64,000 nucleotides of DNA, taken from NCBI RefSeq assembly GCF_014145635.1, contig NZ_JACHTC010000001.1, positions 248,001 to 312,000 on the forward strand, in the 5' to 3' direction. A program made the translations under genes and the position numbers. The notes under the pieces were generated by a model. It was not told the DNA's origin. It saw nothing but the letters and a program-made list of their open reading frames with translations, and did not search any database. Positions 57,119-64,000 of this stretch are shown here, piece by piece. The DNA is from Myroides sp. WP-1. Its GTDB lineage: Bacteria > Bacteroidota > Bacteroidia > Flavobacteriales > Flavobacteriaceae. The stretch's first letter is position 1; every line of letters begins with the position of its first letter.

Positions 57119-57694
57119 ATGATTTCTAAACTTATTGATTACATTCAGTTATATACACCTTTGACATTGAAAGAGCAAGCTTTCTTAAAGGAGGTTGTTG
57201 AGCTTCATTCTTTTACTAAACACGGAATTATTTTTCAGGAAGGGGATATTTCAGATGCTATTTATTTCGTATTAAAAGGCTGTGTCCGTTTGTTTTATAC
57301 TGTTGAAGGGGTTGATAAAACAGCTTTTTTTTATACAGAAGGACAGTTTATCTGCGTGGGAGATAGTTATACGTTTAATAGGCCTGCGCAAGAAAATTAT
57401 GAAGCATTAGAGCCCACTATTTTAGCTGTTTTTTCAAAAAAGTCAATTGAACAGCTTTTAAAGCAATCTATCACTTTTGAACAAATAGCTCGTATTGCGG
57501 TGGAAAATGAACTATTAACGGCTCAACGTTTGATAGCATCTTTTGTTACAAAGTCTGCAGAGCAAAGATATGTTGATTTGCTTGCTAATCAAGGCGATTT
57601 GTTTCTTCGTGTGCCTCAACACTATATTGCAACGTATTTAGGTGTTTCTCCTGAAACGTTAAGTAGAATCAAACAACGTATAGTTAAAGGGTAA
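57119..57694 (+). CDS. Crp/Fnr family transcriptional regulator
   Basis: The 191-residue protein has a cyclic-nucleotide-type sensor (about 25-115, with GDISDAIYFVLKGCVRLFY) and a C-terminal helix-turn-helix (IATYLGVSPETLSRIKQRI). It is of the same size and type as the regulator at 845. It lies 73 bases before a Rossmann oxidoreductase, and a TTGA-N6-TCAA box sits in the gap. The effector is unknown. Confidence 0.87.
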   Translation: MISKLIDYIQLYTPLTLKEQAFLKEVVELHSFTKHGIIFQEGDISDAIYFVLKGCVRLFYTVEGVDKTAFFYTEGQFICVGDSYTFNRPAQENYEALEPTILAVFSKKSIEQLLKQSITFEQIARIAVENELLTAQRLIASFVTKSAEQRYVDLLANQGDLFLRVPQHYIATYLGVSPETLSRIKQRIVKG

Positions 57695-57697
57695 TTT

Positions 57698-57743
57698 CTT
57701 GACGATTGTCAAGGGTTTTAGTCTGGTATATCCTATAGTTTTG
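57698..57743 (+). promoter_or_regulatory. Fnr-like box and promoter before the Rossmann oxidoreductase
   Basis: CTTGAC-GATT-GTCAAG (57698-57713) is a perfect palindrome with the TTGA-N6-TCAA geometry of Crp/Fnr sites. The -7 element TAGTTTTG (57736-57743) follows 22 bases later, and the gene starts at 57768. Confidence 0.65.
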
Positions 57744-57767
57744 TTGTAGTAATAATTCGTAAGCGTT

Positions 57768-58631
57768 ATGATAAATCAACAAATAAGAGTGTTAGTAGCA
57801 GGAGCTACGGGATATTTAGGAGGTTATATAGTAAGAGAATTGAAACGAAATGGTTATTGGGTACGTGTCTTAATTCGATCTGAAAATCAAAAAGATAAGG
57901 TACCTTTGGCGGATGAAATTGTGATAGGTGAAATAACTAGACCTGAAACGATAAAAGGGTGTACACTAACTATAGATTGGGTGTTTTCTACTGTGGGAAT
58001 TACCAGACAGAAAGAGGGATTAACTTATATGGATGTAGATTATCAGGGAAATATAAACCTTCTTCAAGAAGCAGTAAAGACAAAAGTAAAGCGTTTTTTA
58101 TATGTTTCAGCCATTCATGGAGATCAATTGAAACATTTAAAAATATTTCAAGCAAAAGAGGGATTTGTGGATCAATTAAAAGCATCTGGATTGGATTATC
58201 GCATTATTCGGCCTAATGGCTTCTTTTCGGATATGCTTGATTTCTTAACAATGGCTCAATCAGGTCGAGTTTATTTATTTGGTAAAGGTGAGAAGAAACT
58301 GAATCCAATTGATGGTGAAGACTTAGCGCAATTCTGTGTTGAAAAAATGCAAGGAACCGATAAAGAATGCGCAGTAGGAGGTCCCGATATTTTAAGTCAA
58401 AAAGAATTAGCGCAATTAGCACTAGATACTTTAGGAAAAAAAAGAAAAATTACGTGTTTGCCAGATTTTTTGCGTGTTCTTATTATAAAAGGGCTTCGTT
58501 TGTTTACAACATCAAAAACATATGGTCCTTATGAATTTTTCTTAACGGCAATGGCAAAGGATAATGTTGCTCAAAAATATGGAACAAAACACTTGAAAGA
58601 CTTTTTTAGAGAGAAAACACAAGGACTGTAA
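57768..58631 (+). CDS. SDR/NmrA-like NAD(P)-binding oxidoreductase
   Basis: The 287-residue protein has the glycine motif VAGATGYLGGYI (residues 10-21), a strand end VLIRSENQ that suggests NADP, and the YVSAIHGDQL and RIIRPNGFFSDM segments of NmrA/NDUFA9-like proteins. A long C-terminal part is helical. It is probably controlled by the Crp/Fnr regulator encoded directly upstream. The substrate is unknown. Confidence 0.83.
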   Translation: MINQQIRVLVAGATGYLGGYIVRELKRNGYWVRVLIRSENQKDKVPLADEIVIGEITRPETIKGCTLTIDWVFSTVGITRQKEGLTYMDVDYQGNINLLQEAVKTKVKRFLYVSAIHGDQLKHLKIFQAKEGFVDQLKASGLDYRIIRPNGFFSDMLDFLTMAQSGRVYLFGKGEKKLNPIDGEDLAQFCVEKMQGTDKECAVGGPDILSQKELAQLALDTLGKKRKITCLPDFLRVLIIKGLRLFTTSKTYGPYEFFLTAMAKDNVAQKYGTKHLKDFFREKTQGL

Positions 58632-58779
58632 GGGCAATAAAAGAGTTTTATATTGAACTTCGATCTTGATTAGTTCAAAAACACAGTAATTTTTAAACAA
58701 GCTAATTTTGCTTAAAAGTTTGTTCTAAACGCTAGATATTGTTTTATAGAGATTGGAGACTATTAGAAGAATCCGTTTT

Positions 58780-59271
58780 TTAGTATAATGCCTTTTCATA
58801 ACAGTTAAACACTCCTTTTCTAAATTGTACTATACCTACTAAGGTGTATCCCTTCTTTAGATAGACTGCATTTGCAGTATTGTTTAGCGAGTAAGCATCA
58901 AAGCGGATAGAGGCGTATTTATTTGTCTTGGCATATTCTTCTGCATATTGTATCATTTGGCTTGATATACCTTTTCCTTGAGCGGTAGGTTTAACGAATA
59001 AACGATGAATAACTATAAATGGAGTAGGAGTACTCCAGTTCAGGTTATCGTATTCTATATCGTACTCTTCGTTTAAAACCATATAGGCTAAGATCTGTTC
59101 ATTTTCTGTATAGATATAAGCTTGCTTCTTTTGAATGTCATTAGAGATAATATCTTCATTAGGATAAAATTCATCCCATTGATCAATACCTTGACTGAGC
59201 ATATATTGTTTTACTTCTTCTAATACTTCTAAAGTTTGAAATAAGTCGGTAATATCAATTGGTTTTATCAT
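58780..59271 (-). CDS. GNAT family N-acetyltransferase
   Basis: The 163-residue protein has motif A HRLFVKPTAQGKGISSQMI (about 89-107) with QGKGIS as the acetyl-CoA loop, and the motif B pattern SLNNTANAVYLKKGYTLVG. It overlaps the FMN reductase gene by four bases (ATGA), so the two are translationally coupled. The acceptor is unknown. Confidence 0.88.
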   Translation of the reverse strand: MIKPIDITDLFQTLEVLEEVKQYMLSQGIDQWDEFYPNEDIISNDIQKKQAYIYTENEQILAYMVLNEEYDIEYDNLNWSTPTPFIVIHRLFVKPTAQGKGISSQMIQYAEEYAKTNKYASIRFDAYSLNNTANAVYLKKGYTLVGIVQFRKGVFNCYEKALY

Positions 59272-59807
59272 TGCTTTTTACTTGTGTTGATTAGCTCAAT
59301 AAAAGAAGAGATGAAAACACCTAATGCTTCTTTTGTTTGTGTATCTGTTACTTCATTATGCATGTTTGTTTTGCCTTTTACTCCGCGAATTAAGAGTGTT
59401 GTATCTGAAGTAAAAACAGCCATTAGTGTTTGCATAATGAGTTGTAGTTCTTCATGTCCCTTTTCTCCATTAGCTGATGCTGTAATTATCCCTAAAGGCT
59501 TATGCATAAAAGTAGGTGAAGATACACACCATTCTAAAGCATTCTTTAATCCACTCGGAATGCTAAATATATACTCAGGTGTAGAGATTAATACTCCGTC
59601 AGCTTGTAGAATTAGCTCTCTAAACTTAGTGATTTCAATAGGGGTACTCTCGTCAGTAAGCATAGGGTCAAAGTGAGGTAGCTCCTTTAGGCTGTCATAA
59701 ACTGTGATGTTTAGTTCAGTTTTTACTTGTTGTTTAATGTAGTTAATCAATGTATGGTTAGAGGAATTAGCACTTGCACTTCCTATAATAGCAACTATGT
59801 TTTTCAT
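59268..59807 (-). CDS. NADPH-dependent FMN reductase family protein
   Basis: The protein has 179 residues from the ATG at 59807; an in-frame upstream extension to 59846 is hydrophobic and less likely. It has the flavodoxin-like phosphate loop GSASANSSNHTL (residues 8-19) and the STPEYIFSIPSGLKNALEW signature (about 81-99). Members reduce FMN, quinones or azo compounds with NADPH. It is coupled to the GNAT gene. Confidence 0.9.
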   Translation of the reverse strand: MKNIVAIIGSASANSSNHTLINYIKQQVKTELNITVYDSLKELPHFDPMLTDESTPIEITKFRELILQADGVLISTPEYIFSIPSGLKNALEWCVSSPTFMHKPLGIITASANGEKGHEELQLIMQTLMAVFTSDTTLLIRGVKGKTNMHNEVTDTQTKEALGVFISSFIELINTSKKQ

Positions 59808-59956
59808 TTGTAATAAATCTAATACAAAGCTAGTTAATTGTAACAAAAAAGTTGTTCTGATTAGATTGTAGATTGTTAAATATCTTTTTTATTATTATTC
59901 CTATTTTTTAATTGTTTTAATCATACAAATGTGATTTAATTAAAGCCTAAAATAGG

Positions 59957-60179
59957 GTGAATTTGAAAAAATGGTACTTTAAATTTCCCGAAATGCAATT
60001 TAATCATAAGAAGGTGTTTGAAATTATGCGAGAGTTAAATATTCGCAAAGGAAAAGAAAGCTGAAGAAGATAAAGCAAAGAGGGTGGAGCGAGAGCAGTT
60101 TGGTTGGTGGGGGATAATCTCCTTTATTGTGTTGTTATTAATGATTTTATTCTTTCTTAAAAAGAAGAAATTAATCTAG
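59957..60179 (+). pseudogene. Small membrane-protein gene broken by a frameshift
   Basis: One frame (from GTG 59957 or TTG 59963) reads about 33 codons to a TGA at 60062-60064. The next frame then continues with a charged stretch (EEDKAKRVEREQ), a transmembrane helix (GIISFIVLLLMILFF) and a Lys-rich end at the TAG at 60177-60179. A one-base change near 60050-60060, in an A-rich run, would join them. It lies next to the tmRNA 3' end, opposite strand. No family was recognised. Confidence 0.4.
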
Positions 60180-60198
60180 TGTATAAAAGTTAAAAAAT

Positions 60199-60220
60199 AA
60201 AAACTGTACAAAAACTGTAC
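60199..60220. repeat. Tandem 11-base repeat near the tmRNA 3' end
   Basis: AAAAACTGTAC occurs twice in direct tandem. The 11-base period puts both copies on the same face of the helix. It lies between the broken small gene and the tmRNA terminator. Confidence 0.6.
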
Positions 60221-60232
60221 AAAAATAGCCTA

Positions 60233-60272
60233 CAAAAAAAACAACCACCTGATTGTCAGACGGTTGTTTTTA
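60233..60272 (-). terminator. Terminator of ssrA
   Basis: On the minus strand, AACAACCGTCTGA pairs with TCAGGTGGTTGT (one G-T and one mismatch) and is followed by a T-run of eight. It begins about 8 bases after the mature tmRNA end. Confidence 0.85.
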
Positions 60273-60279
60273 ATTTCTG

Positions 60280-60673
60280 TGGAGTCGCCGAGAATCGAAC
60301 TCGGGTCCAAACAAGCAATCAGAGAGCTTTCTACACGCTTAGTTTCAACTTGATTTTTCGATCAGCAGCTTGGTTTGAAACAACCACTACTGACTTAGTC
60401 TCTAAGATTTCGGAAGATGTCCGAGACACTAACCTTCCTAGGTTTATTTTACGGTTCCCCTCAACAAAGCGCCACAAACCAAGGCTCTTAAGGAGAATCT
60501 AGCTCTTCCACCTGGTGGAAACTAAGGCAATCTTACTATAATTCAGATTATGCAGCTAAAGCGTAATTATTTTCGCCGTTTAAAAAGTTCGTTGTCTGAT
60601 ATTTACGAGCAAAACAACAACGCTCGACGTGCTTACTGACTAATTCCACTCGCTGTCAAAACCGATCGACCCC
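60280..60673 (-). ncRNA. ssrA: Transfer-messenger RNA (tmRNA)
   Basis: The 394-base RNA on the minus strand rescues stalled ribosomes. Its 5' end GGGGUCG pairs with the 3' CGACUCC to form the acceptor stem, and the T-arm (GGGUUCGAnnC type: CCGAGTTCGATTCTCGG) is intact. The terminal CCA is not encoded (CAG follows the discriminator A). The tag frame at 60577-60548 encodes GENNYALAA and a UAA stop. Several pseudoknot-like arms lie between. Confidence 0.96.
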
Positions 60674-60698
60674 TTGTACAATTAGTTTTAAGAGGTTG

Positions 60699-60729
60699 CA
60701 AAATTACAATTTTAAAATAAAGAATACAA
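60699..60729 (-). promoter_or_regulatory. Promoter of ssrA
   Basis: On the minus strand TTG (60729-60727) and TAATTTTG (60706-60699) are separated by 20 bases. The mature 5' end lies 25 bases further, leaving a short leader for RNase P to remove. Confidence 0.75.
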
Positions 60730-60757
60730 CCTTTAATGCTGAAAAATCTTGGCTTTT

Positions 60758-60788
60758 TTGGAATAACAGAGAAATACAGCTATATTTG
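60758..60788 (+). promoter_or_regulatory. Promoter of the saccharopine/alanine dehydrogenase-like gene
   Basis: TTG (60758-60760) and TATATTTG (60781-60788) are separated by 20 bases, a full consensus match. It is divergent from the ssrA promoter. Confidence 0.75.
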
Positions 60789-60836
60789 CAAGAACCACCC
60801 TCAAAAAAACGAAACAACTAATTTATATAACATATT

Positions 60837-62042
60837 ATGAAAATTGGCATTATTAAGGAACGTAAAAGTCCTCCTGATAGACGTGTTGTGTTTACTCCTG
60901 AAATTCTTGCAAAAGCGTTGCAAACGTATGATAAACTAGAAGCAGTAGTAGAGCCTTCAGCTATTAGAATCTTTCCTGACCAAGCTTATTCCGATAAAAA
61001 CATTACACTAAGTGAAGATTTAACTGATTGCGATGTTTTAGTTGGAGTGAAAGAAGTTCCCGTAGAGGCTTTAATTCCAAACAAAACCTACTTTTTCTTC
61101 TCTCATACAATCAAAGAACAAGAATACAATAGGAATATTCTACAAACATGCTTAGCGAAAAACATTCGATTAATTGACCATGAAACACTTGTGGATCAAA
61201 ACAATAAACGATTAATTGGATTCGGCCGTTATGCTGGAATTGTAGGAGCATATAACACACTGCGCGCTTTTGGTTTGAAGTATGAACTTTTTAACCTGAA
61301 GAAAGCAGAACACATGTTACATACTGAAGACCTTATTGCACAGTTGAAAAAGCAATATTTTCCGCCGATTAAAATTGCAGTAACCGGAAATGGAAAAGTT
61401 AGTCATGGTATCATGGAGATCTTAGCAGGAATGAAAGCAAAGAAAGTATCTATTGAGCACTTCTTAACTCAAAAATACGATGTTCCTGTATACACACAAT
61501 TGGAAGTGATGGATTACTATAAACGCAAAGATGGAAAAGAAGCGTCTAAAGCCGATTTTTATGCAAATCCTGAGCAATATGAAAGTAACTTTGAACGCTT
61601 TACTAAAGTAACAGATGTTCTTATTACAGGACATTTCTTTAAACACGGATCGCCTAAGATCTTAACTCGTGACATGCTGAACGCTATAGATAACAAAATT
61701 CAAGTGATCGGCGATGTTTCTTGTGATGTAGATCACGGACCCATTGAAAGCACATTGAGAGCGTCTACAATTGCAGATCCTCTATATGGTTATCATCCAG
61801 GAAAACACGAAGAAGTAGCCTTTGATCATCCTGCTGCTATTACAGTAATGGCCATTGATAATTTGCCTTGTGAACTACCTAAAGATGCTAGTGAAGGATT
61901 TGGAGAAGTATTCTTAAACGTTATTTTACCCGCCTTTTTTGATGGGGATAAAGATCAAATCCTTGCACGTGCCACAGTTACACAAAATGGAAAGTTAACA
62001 GAGCGCTTTTCTTATTTACAAGATTACGTAGACAGCAAATAA
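60837..62042 (+). CDS. NAD(P)-dependent dehydrogenase, Lys1/alanine-dehydrogenase type
   Basis: The 401-residue protein has the AlaDH/PNT N-terminal fold: GIIKERKSPPDRRVVFTPE at the start, VGVKEVP near 69-75 and a nucleotide-binding VTGNGKVSHG (about 182-191). The end HPAAITVMAIDNLPCELPKDAS is typical of yeast Lys1-like saccharopine dehydrogenases. In flavobacteria this branch is usually annotated only as an NAD(P)-dependent oxidoreductase. A lysine-related role is possible but not shown. Confidence 0.83.
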   Translation: MKIGIIKERKSPPDRRVVFTPEILAKALQTYDKLEAVVEPSAIRIFPDQAYSDKNITLSEDLTDCDVLVGVKEVPVEALIPNKTYFFFSHTIKEQEYNRNILQTCLAKNIRLIDHETLVDQNNKRLIGFGRYAGIVGAYNTLRAFGLKYELFNLKKAEHMLHTEDLIAQLKKQYFPPIKIAVTGNGKVSHGIMEILAGMKAKKVSIEHFLTQKYDVPVYTQLEVMDYYKRKDGKEASKADFYANPEQYESNFERFTKVTDVLITGHFFKHGSPKILTRDMLNAIDNKIQVIGDVSCDVDHGPIESTLRASTIADPLYGYHPGKHEEVAFDHPAAITVMAIDNLPCELPKDASEGFGEVFLNVILPAFFDGDKDQILARATVTQNGKLTERFSYLQDYVDSK

Positions 62043-62419
62043 AATAAATTGGCATACAGCCAACAAAAATTGTTAACAGTATGCCAAATTCAAATATTAT
62101 TTGAAAAATTCACAATAAAATAGTTTTACTCCGTATATTTGTTGCGGAATTTACAATCTCAGAAGAAGACAAACTAAGAATAGTAAAGCAATCTGTTCTA
62201 TCTTTTGCGAATTTTTATTTCAACCTTTGGTTTGAATGAAAAATAAGTAATAAATAGACGATTTTTCTTGAAAGGATCTAGTTGTTTGTGTGCATAGAAT
62301 TGGAGTAGGGGCTTGGTTTAATTAAAAAAATCACAGCACAAACAACGAAATAAAAGCAACGCGAGAAGTGTAGGTTTTTTAAACAACAAGCCTATTATTT
62401 AATTGTTCAAAATAAAACT
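62043..62419 (+). other. Intergenic region before the thioesterase gene
   Basis: About 375 bases. A TATATTTG at 62134-62141 is a good -7 element without a well-placed TTG. A frame of about 46 codons without a start codon (ending at a TGA near 62240) looks weakly protein-like but overlaps that element. No gene is called. Confidence 0.4.
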
Positions 62420-62848
62420 ATGGAAGGTGAATTAACAAGCAAGGAGCTGCGTATTCAAAAAAAAATTAAAGATTCTGAAACTCACGTGTTCAGAACGGTA
62501 TTTCCAGGACAAACCAACCACCATGGCACAATGTTCGGTGGAGCTGTTTTAGCTATCATGGATGAAATTGCCTTTATGACTGCTACTCGCTTTTGCCGTA
62601 AACCAATTGTAACTGTTTCTAGTGATAAAATCGACTTCAATCAACCTATTCCTGTAGGTACATTAGTTGAATTAATTGGAACAGTTGTACGCGTAGGTCG
62701 TACGAGTTTAGATGTTCGAGTAGACGTTTTCGTTGAAAGTATGTATAGAGAAGGTCGTGAGAAAGCAATTTCGGGTAACTTTACTCTTGTTGCGATTAAC
62801 GAAAGTAAACGCCCTGTACCTGTAATGGATGAAATAGAAACCTTCTAA
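62420..62848 (+). CDS. Acyl-CoA thioesterase (hotdog fold, YciA-like)
   Basis: The 142-residue protein has the hotdog features of the YciA/BFIT group: FPGQTNHHGTMFGGAVLAIMDE with the catalytic Asp/Glu region, VTVSSDKIDFNQPI and the C-terminal VRVDVFVE strand. It hydrolyses acyl-CoA to free acid and CoA in the cytoplasm. It is a single gene with a long leader and a strong terminator. Confidence 0.92.
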   Translation: MEGELTSKELRIQKKIKDSETHVFRTVFPGQTNHHGTMFGGAVLAIMDEIAFMTATRFCRKPIVTVSSDKIDFNQPIPVGTLVELIGTVVRVGRTSLDVRVDVFVESMYREGREKAISGNFTLVAINESKRPVPVMDEIETF

Positions 62849-62870
62849 GGTTTTTTGGTAATAAAACTAA

Positions 62871-62902
62871 AAAGCTACTGTGCAAGCACAGTAGCTTTTT
62901 TT
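62871..62902 (+). terminator. Terminator of the thioesterase gene
   Basis: AAAGCTACTGTGC pairs with GCACAGTAGCTTT around a two-base centre and is followed by T7. It lies about 22 bases after the stop codon. Confidence 0.9.
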
Positions 62903-63062
62903 ATATAATCAATTCATTTGCCGTACATCCCCCCTTATATTTAAATGGAACTATCCTTTAAATAGGATATACTGCCAGAATGAAGCTGATTACTTTTAAA
63001 ATCACTTATAAGTTCTTCTCCTTCTAAAAACAGTGGAAAAAATAATATATCTAGGCTATTAA

Positions 63063-63554
63063 CTAAGAAGAATGGGGCAGTAGGGCCTCCAATTTTGTAT
63101 AATCAATCTCTAGTTCATTATCATACACTACCTGATCTAACGAATGGATATACAGTTGACTAAATTCTGTCTCATTCCTGTGGATTAATTTTAAAAACTC
63201 TGCCTCAAATTGTTCTTTCCTCACTCTTAAACTTATTGTTTGATCTCCACCTATATAATACAAGGGGTAGTTTAGACCAATTTGTTGAGACATATCACAA
63301 AGTAAATCATCCATATTCGTAATTGCCACAGTATAAATGTCTATGTGCGATCCGTAGATTTGAATGATATCTTGATATCTTGCTAAGATATCATTTGCTA
63401 TGTCACAATTTGGATTCCACAGTACAACGAAAGAAGGCGTGTTTTTTTGTTCAATTTTAGCGTATAAATCCGCCGCAGTTAATCCTTCTGGTTTAATTTG
63501 TGCTTGCAAAAAACCTGCAAAGAATCCAAATGCCAATAAAAATATTTTTTTCAT
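63063..63554 (-). CDS. Secreted thioredoxin-fold protein without a CxxC pair
   Basis: The 163-residue protein has a signal peptide (about 1-19, ending LQAQ). Its thioredoxin-like domain starts with SFVVLWNPNCDIAND; the usual WCxxC is reduced to one Cys (N-P-N-C-D-I-A). A later NYPLYYIGGDQTISLRV segment has the cis-Pro region shape. A periplasmic binding or single-Cys role is more likely than disulfide exchange. A 16-base palindrome lies 63 bases upstream of its start. Confidence 0.75.
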   Translation of the reverse strand: MKKIFLLAFGFFAGFLQAQIKPEGLTAADLYAKIEQKNTPSFVVLWNPNCDIANDILARYQDIIQIYGSHIDIYTVAITNMDDLLCDMSQQIGLNYPLYYIGGDQTISLRVRKEQFEAEFLKLIHRNETEFSQLYIHSLDQVVYDNELEIDYTKLEALLPHSS

Positions 63555-63900
63555 TACTTATAATTAATACGAAATAGGTATACTAAATGCATAGGTCGGT
63601 TTGCCTTGAAGAAATCATTGTCAATTGACAATATTTTTAACAATAGATGTATTTTGCTTTAGGGACGCTAAATATTTAGCTAATATACTTTAATTATTTA
63701 AAAATACAAGTTTACTACAGCATATTTTATCTTAAATTTTAGAAAACAACAAAGTAGACGATAAACATAATCAACAAAAAGAACTCAAATTGAGTAGATA
63801 AAAGGGAAGGAGTACTTCGTTAAATTTGTTAATTGATTCGATTTTCCTTATATTTAAAGAACTGATAATAGTTATCAACTCATACTAAATACCAAAAAAT
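63555..63900. other. Divergent intergenic region with a palindrome
   Basis: ATTGTCAATTGACAAT at 63617-63632 is a perfect 16-base palindrome upstream of the thioredoxin-fold gene. The promoter of the rightward gene is at 63826-63856. No gene is seen between them. Confidence 0.5.
63826..63856 (+). promoter_or_regulatory. Promoter of the dehydrogenase gene at the right edge
   Basis: TTG (63826-63828) and TATATTTA (63849-63856) are separated by 20 bases; the last base of the -7 element deviates from consensus. Confidence 0.55.
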
Positions 63901-64000
63901 ATGACGATAAAGAATGTTACCGTAGCTGGAAGCGGTGTTTTAGGCTATCAAATAGCCTTCCAGACAGCCTTTAAAGGATTTAATGTAACTGTATATGACA
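63901..64000 (+). CDS. 3-hydroxyacyl-CoA dehydrogenase-like protein (partial, cut by window edge)
   Basis: Only the first 33 codons are present. They form the opening beta-alpha-beta unit of a Rossmann fold with the motif VAGSGVLGYQIAFQ (G-x-G-x-x-G), then FNVTVYD at the end of the second strand, whose Asp suggests NAD. This opening is typical of 3-hydroxyacyl/3-hydroxybutyryl-CoA dehydrogenases. The rest lies outside the window, so the exact enzyme is open. Confidence 0.7.
   Translation, partial: MTIKNVTVAGSGVLGYQIAFQTAFKGFNVTVYD

Noticed and set aside
60280..60320. tRNA gene (T-arm-like sequence)
   Set aside because: The acceptor and T-arm pair with a 5' end almost 400 bases away and a tag frame is present, so this is tmRNA.

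Overview
The window looks like chromosomal DNA of an AT-rich Bacteroidota bacterium, most likely family Flavobacteriaceae. Evidence: promoter elements of the form TTG-N17-21-TAnnTTTG, a giant secreted protein ending in a type IX secretion (T9SS) sorting domain, lipoproteins and TonB/FecCD importers of Bacteroidota style, a tmRNA whose tag reads GENNYALAA, and a 646-residue oleate hydratase that keeps the E122/Y241 numbering known from Elizabethkingia. A Myroides-like genus would fit the large urease/urea transporter locus, but that is inference. No phage, insertion sequence, CRISPR array or tRNA gene was recognised.

Layout. 0.3-2.7 kb: two GNAT acetyltransferases around a Crp/Fnr-type regulator, then a siderophore-interacting flavoprotein. 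3.0-9.7 kb: a 1906-residue multidomain T9SS adhesin-like protein and an outer-membrane beta-barrel. 10-13.6 kb: small genes, an AraC regulator with a Rossmann oxidoreductase, a DUF2199 protein and a lipoprotein. 13.9-18.6 kb: a tripartite efflux operon (TetR, TolC, HlyD/EmrA, EmrB-type MFS) with a clear palindromic operator. 19-23.4 kb: secreted unknowns, an SPFH+GYF protein with a zinc-ribbon membrane protein (YdjI/YdjG-like pair), and an HPP-family membrane protein.

23.6-39.2 kb is the centre of interest: two adjacent transcription units for nickel and urea. The first is hypA-hypB-ureE-like-BtuF-FecCD-ATPase-GNAT-TonB receptor. The second is a small secreted protein, then ureA-B-C, ureE-F-G-D, a urea transporter and an AraC regulator. 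Both promoters carry the same 18-base box at exactly the same distance from the -7 element, so they look like one regulon. No hydrogenase genes are seen, so HypAB probably serve urease. A hairpin with a T-run between ureC and ureE may set the ratio of enzyme to accessory proteins.

39.5-50.4 kb: a DUF1801 protein, oleate hydratase, a TPR-HTH regulator broken by one in-frame stop, a small membrane-protein operon, DUF6713-like and META-domain proteins, an AraC regulator and a ClC chloride channel. 50.8-56.3 kb: three paralogous alpha/beta hydrolases with a Cys nucleophile (YcjY/dienelactone hydrolase type), a RibD-like reductase and an AraC regulator. A palindromic operator is repeated at three promoters here with constant spacing. 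56.5-60.2 kb: a decayed hydrolase, a Crp/Fnr regulator with an Fnr-like box before a Rossmann oxidoreductase, an FMN reductase/GNAT pair and a frameshifted small gene. 60.3-64 kb: ssrA (tmRNA), a Lys1/alanine-dehydrogenase-like enzyme, an acyl-CoA thioesterase, a thioredoxin-fold protein and the start of a 3-hydroxyacyl-CoA dehydrogenase-like gene cut by the window edge.
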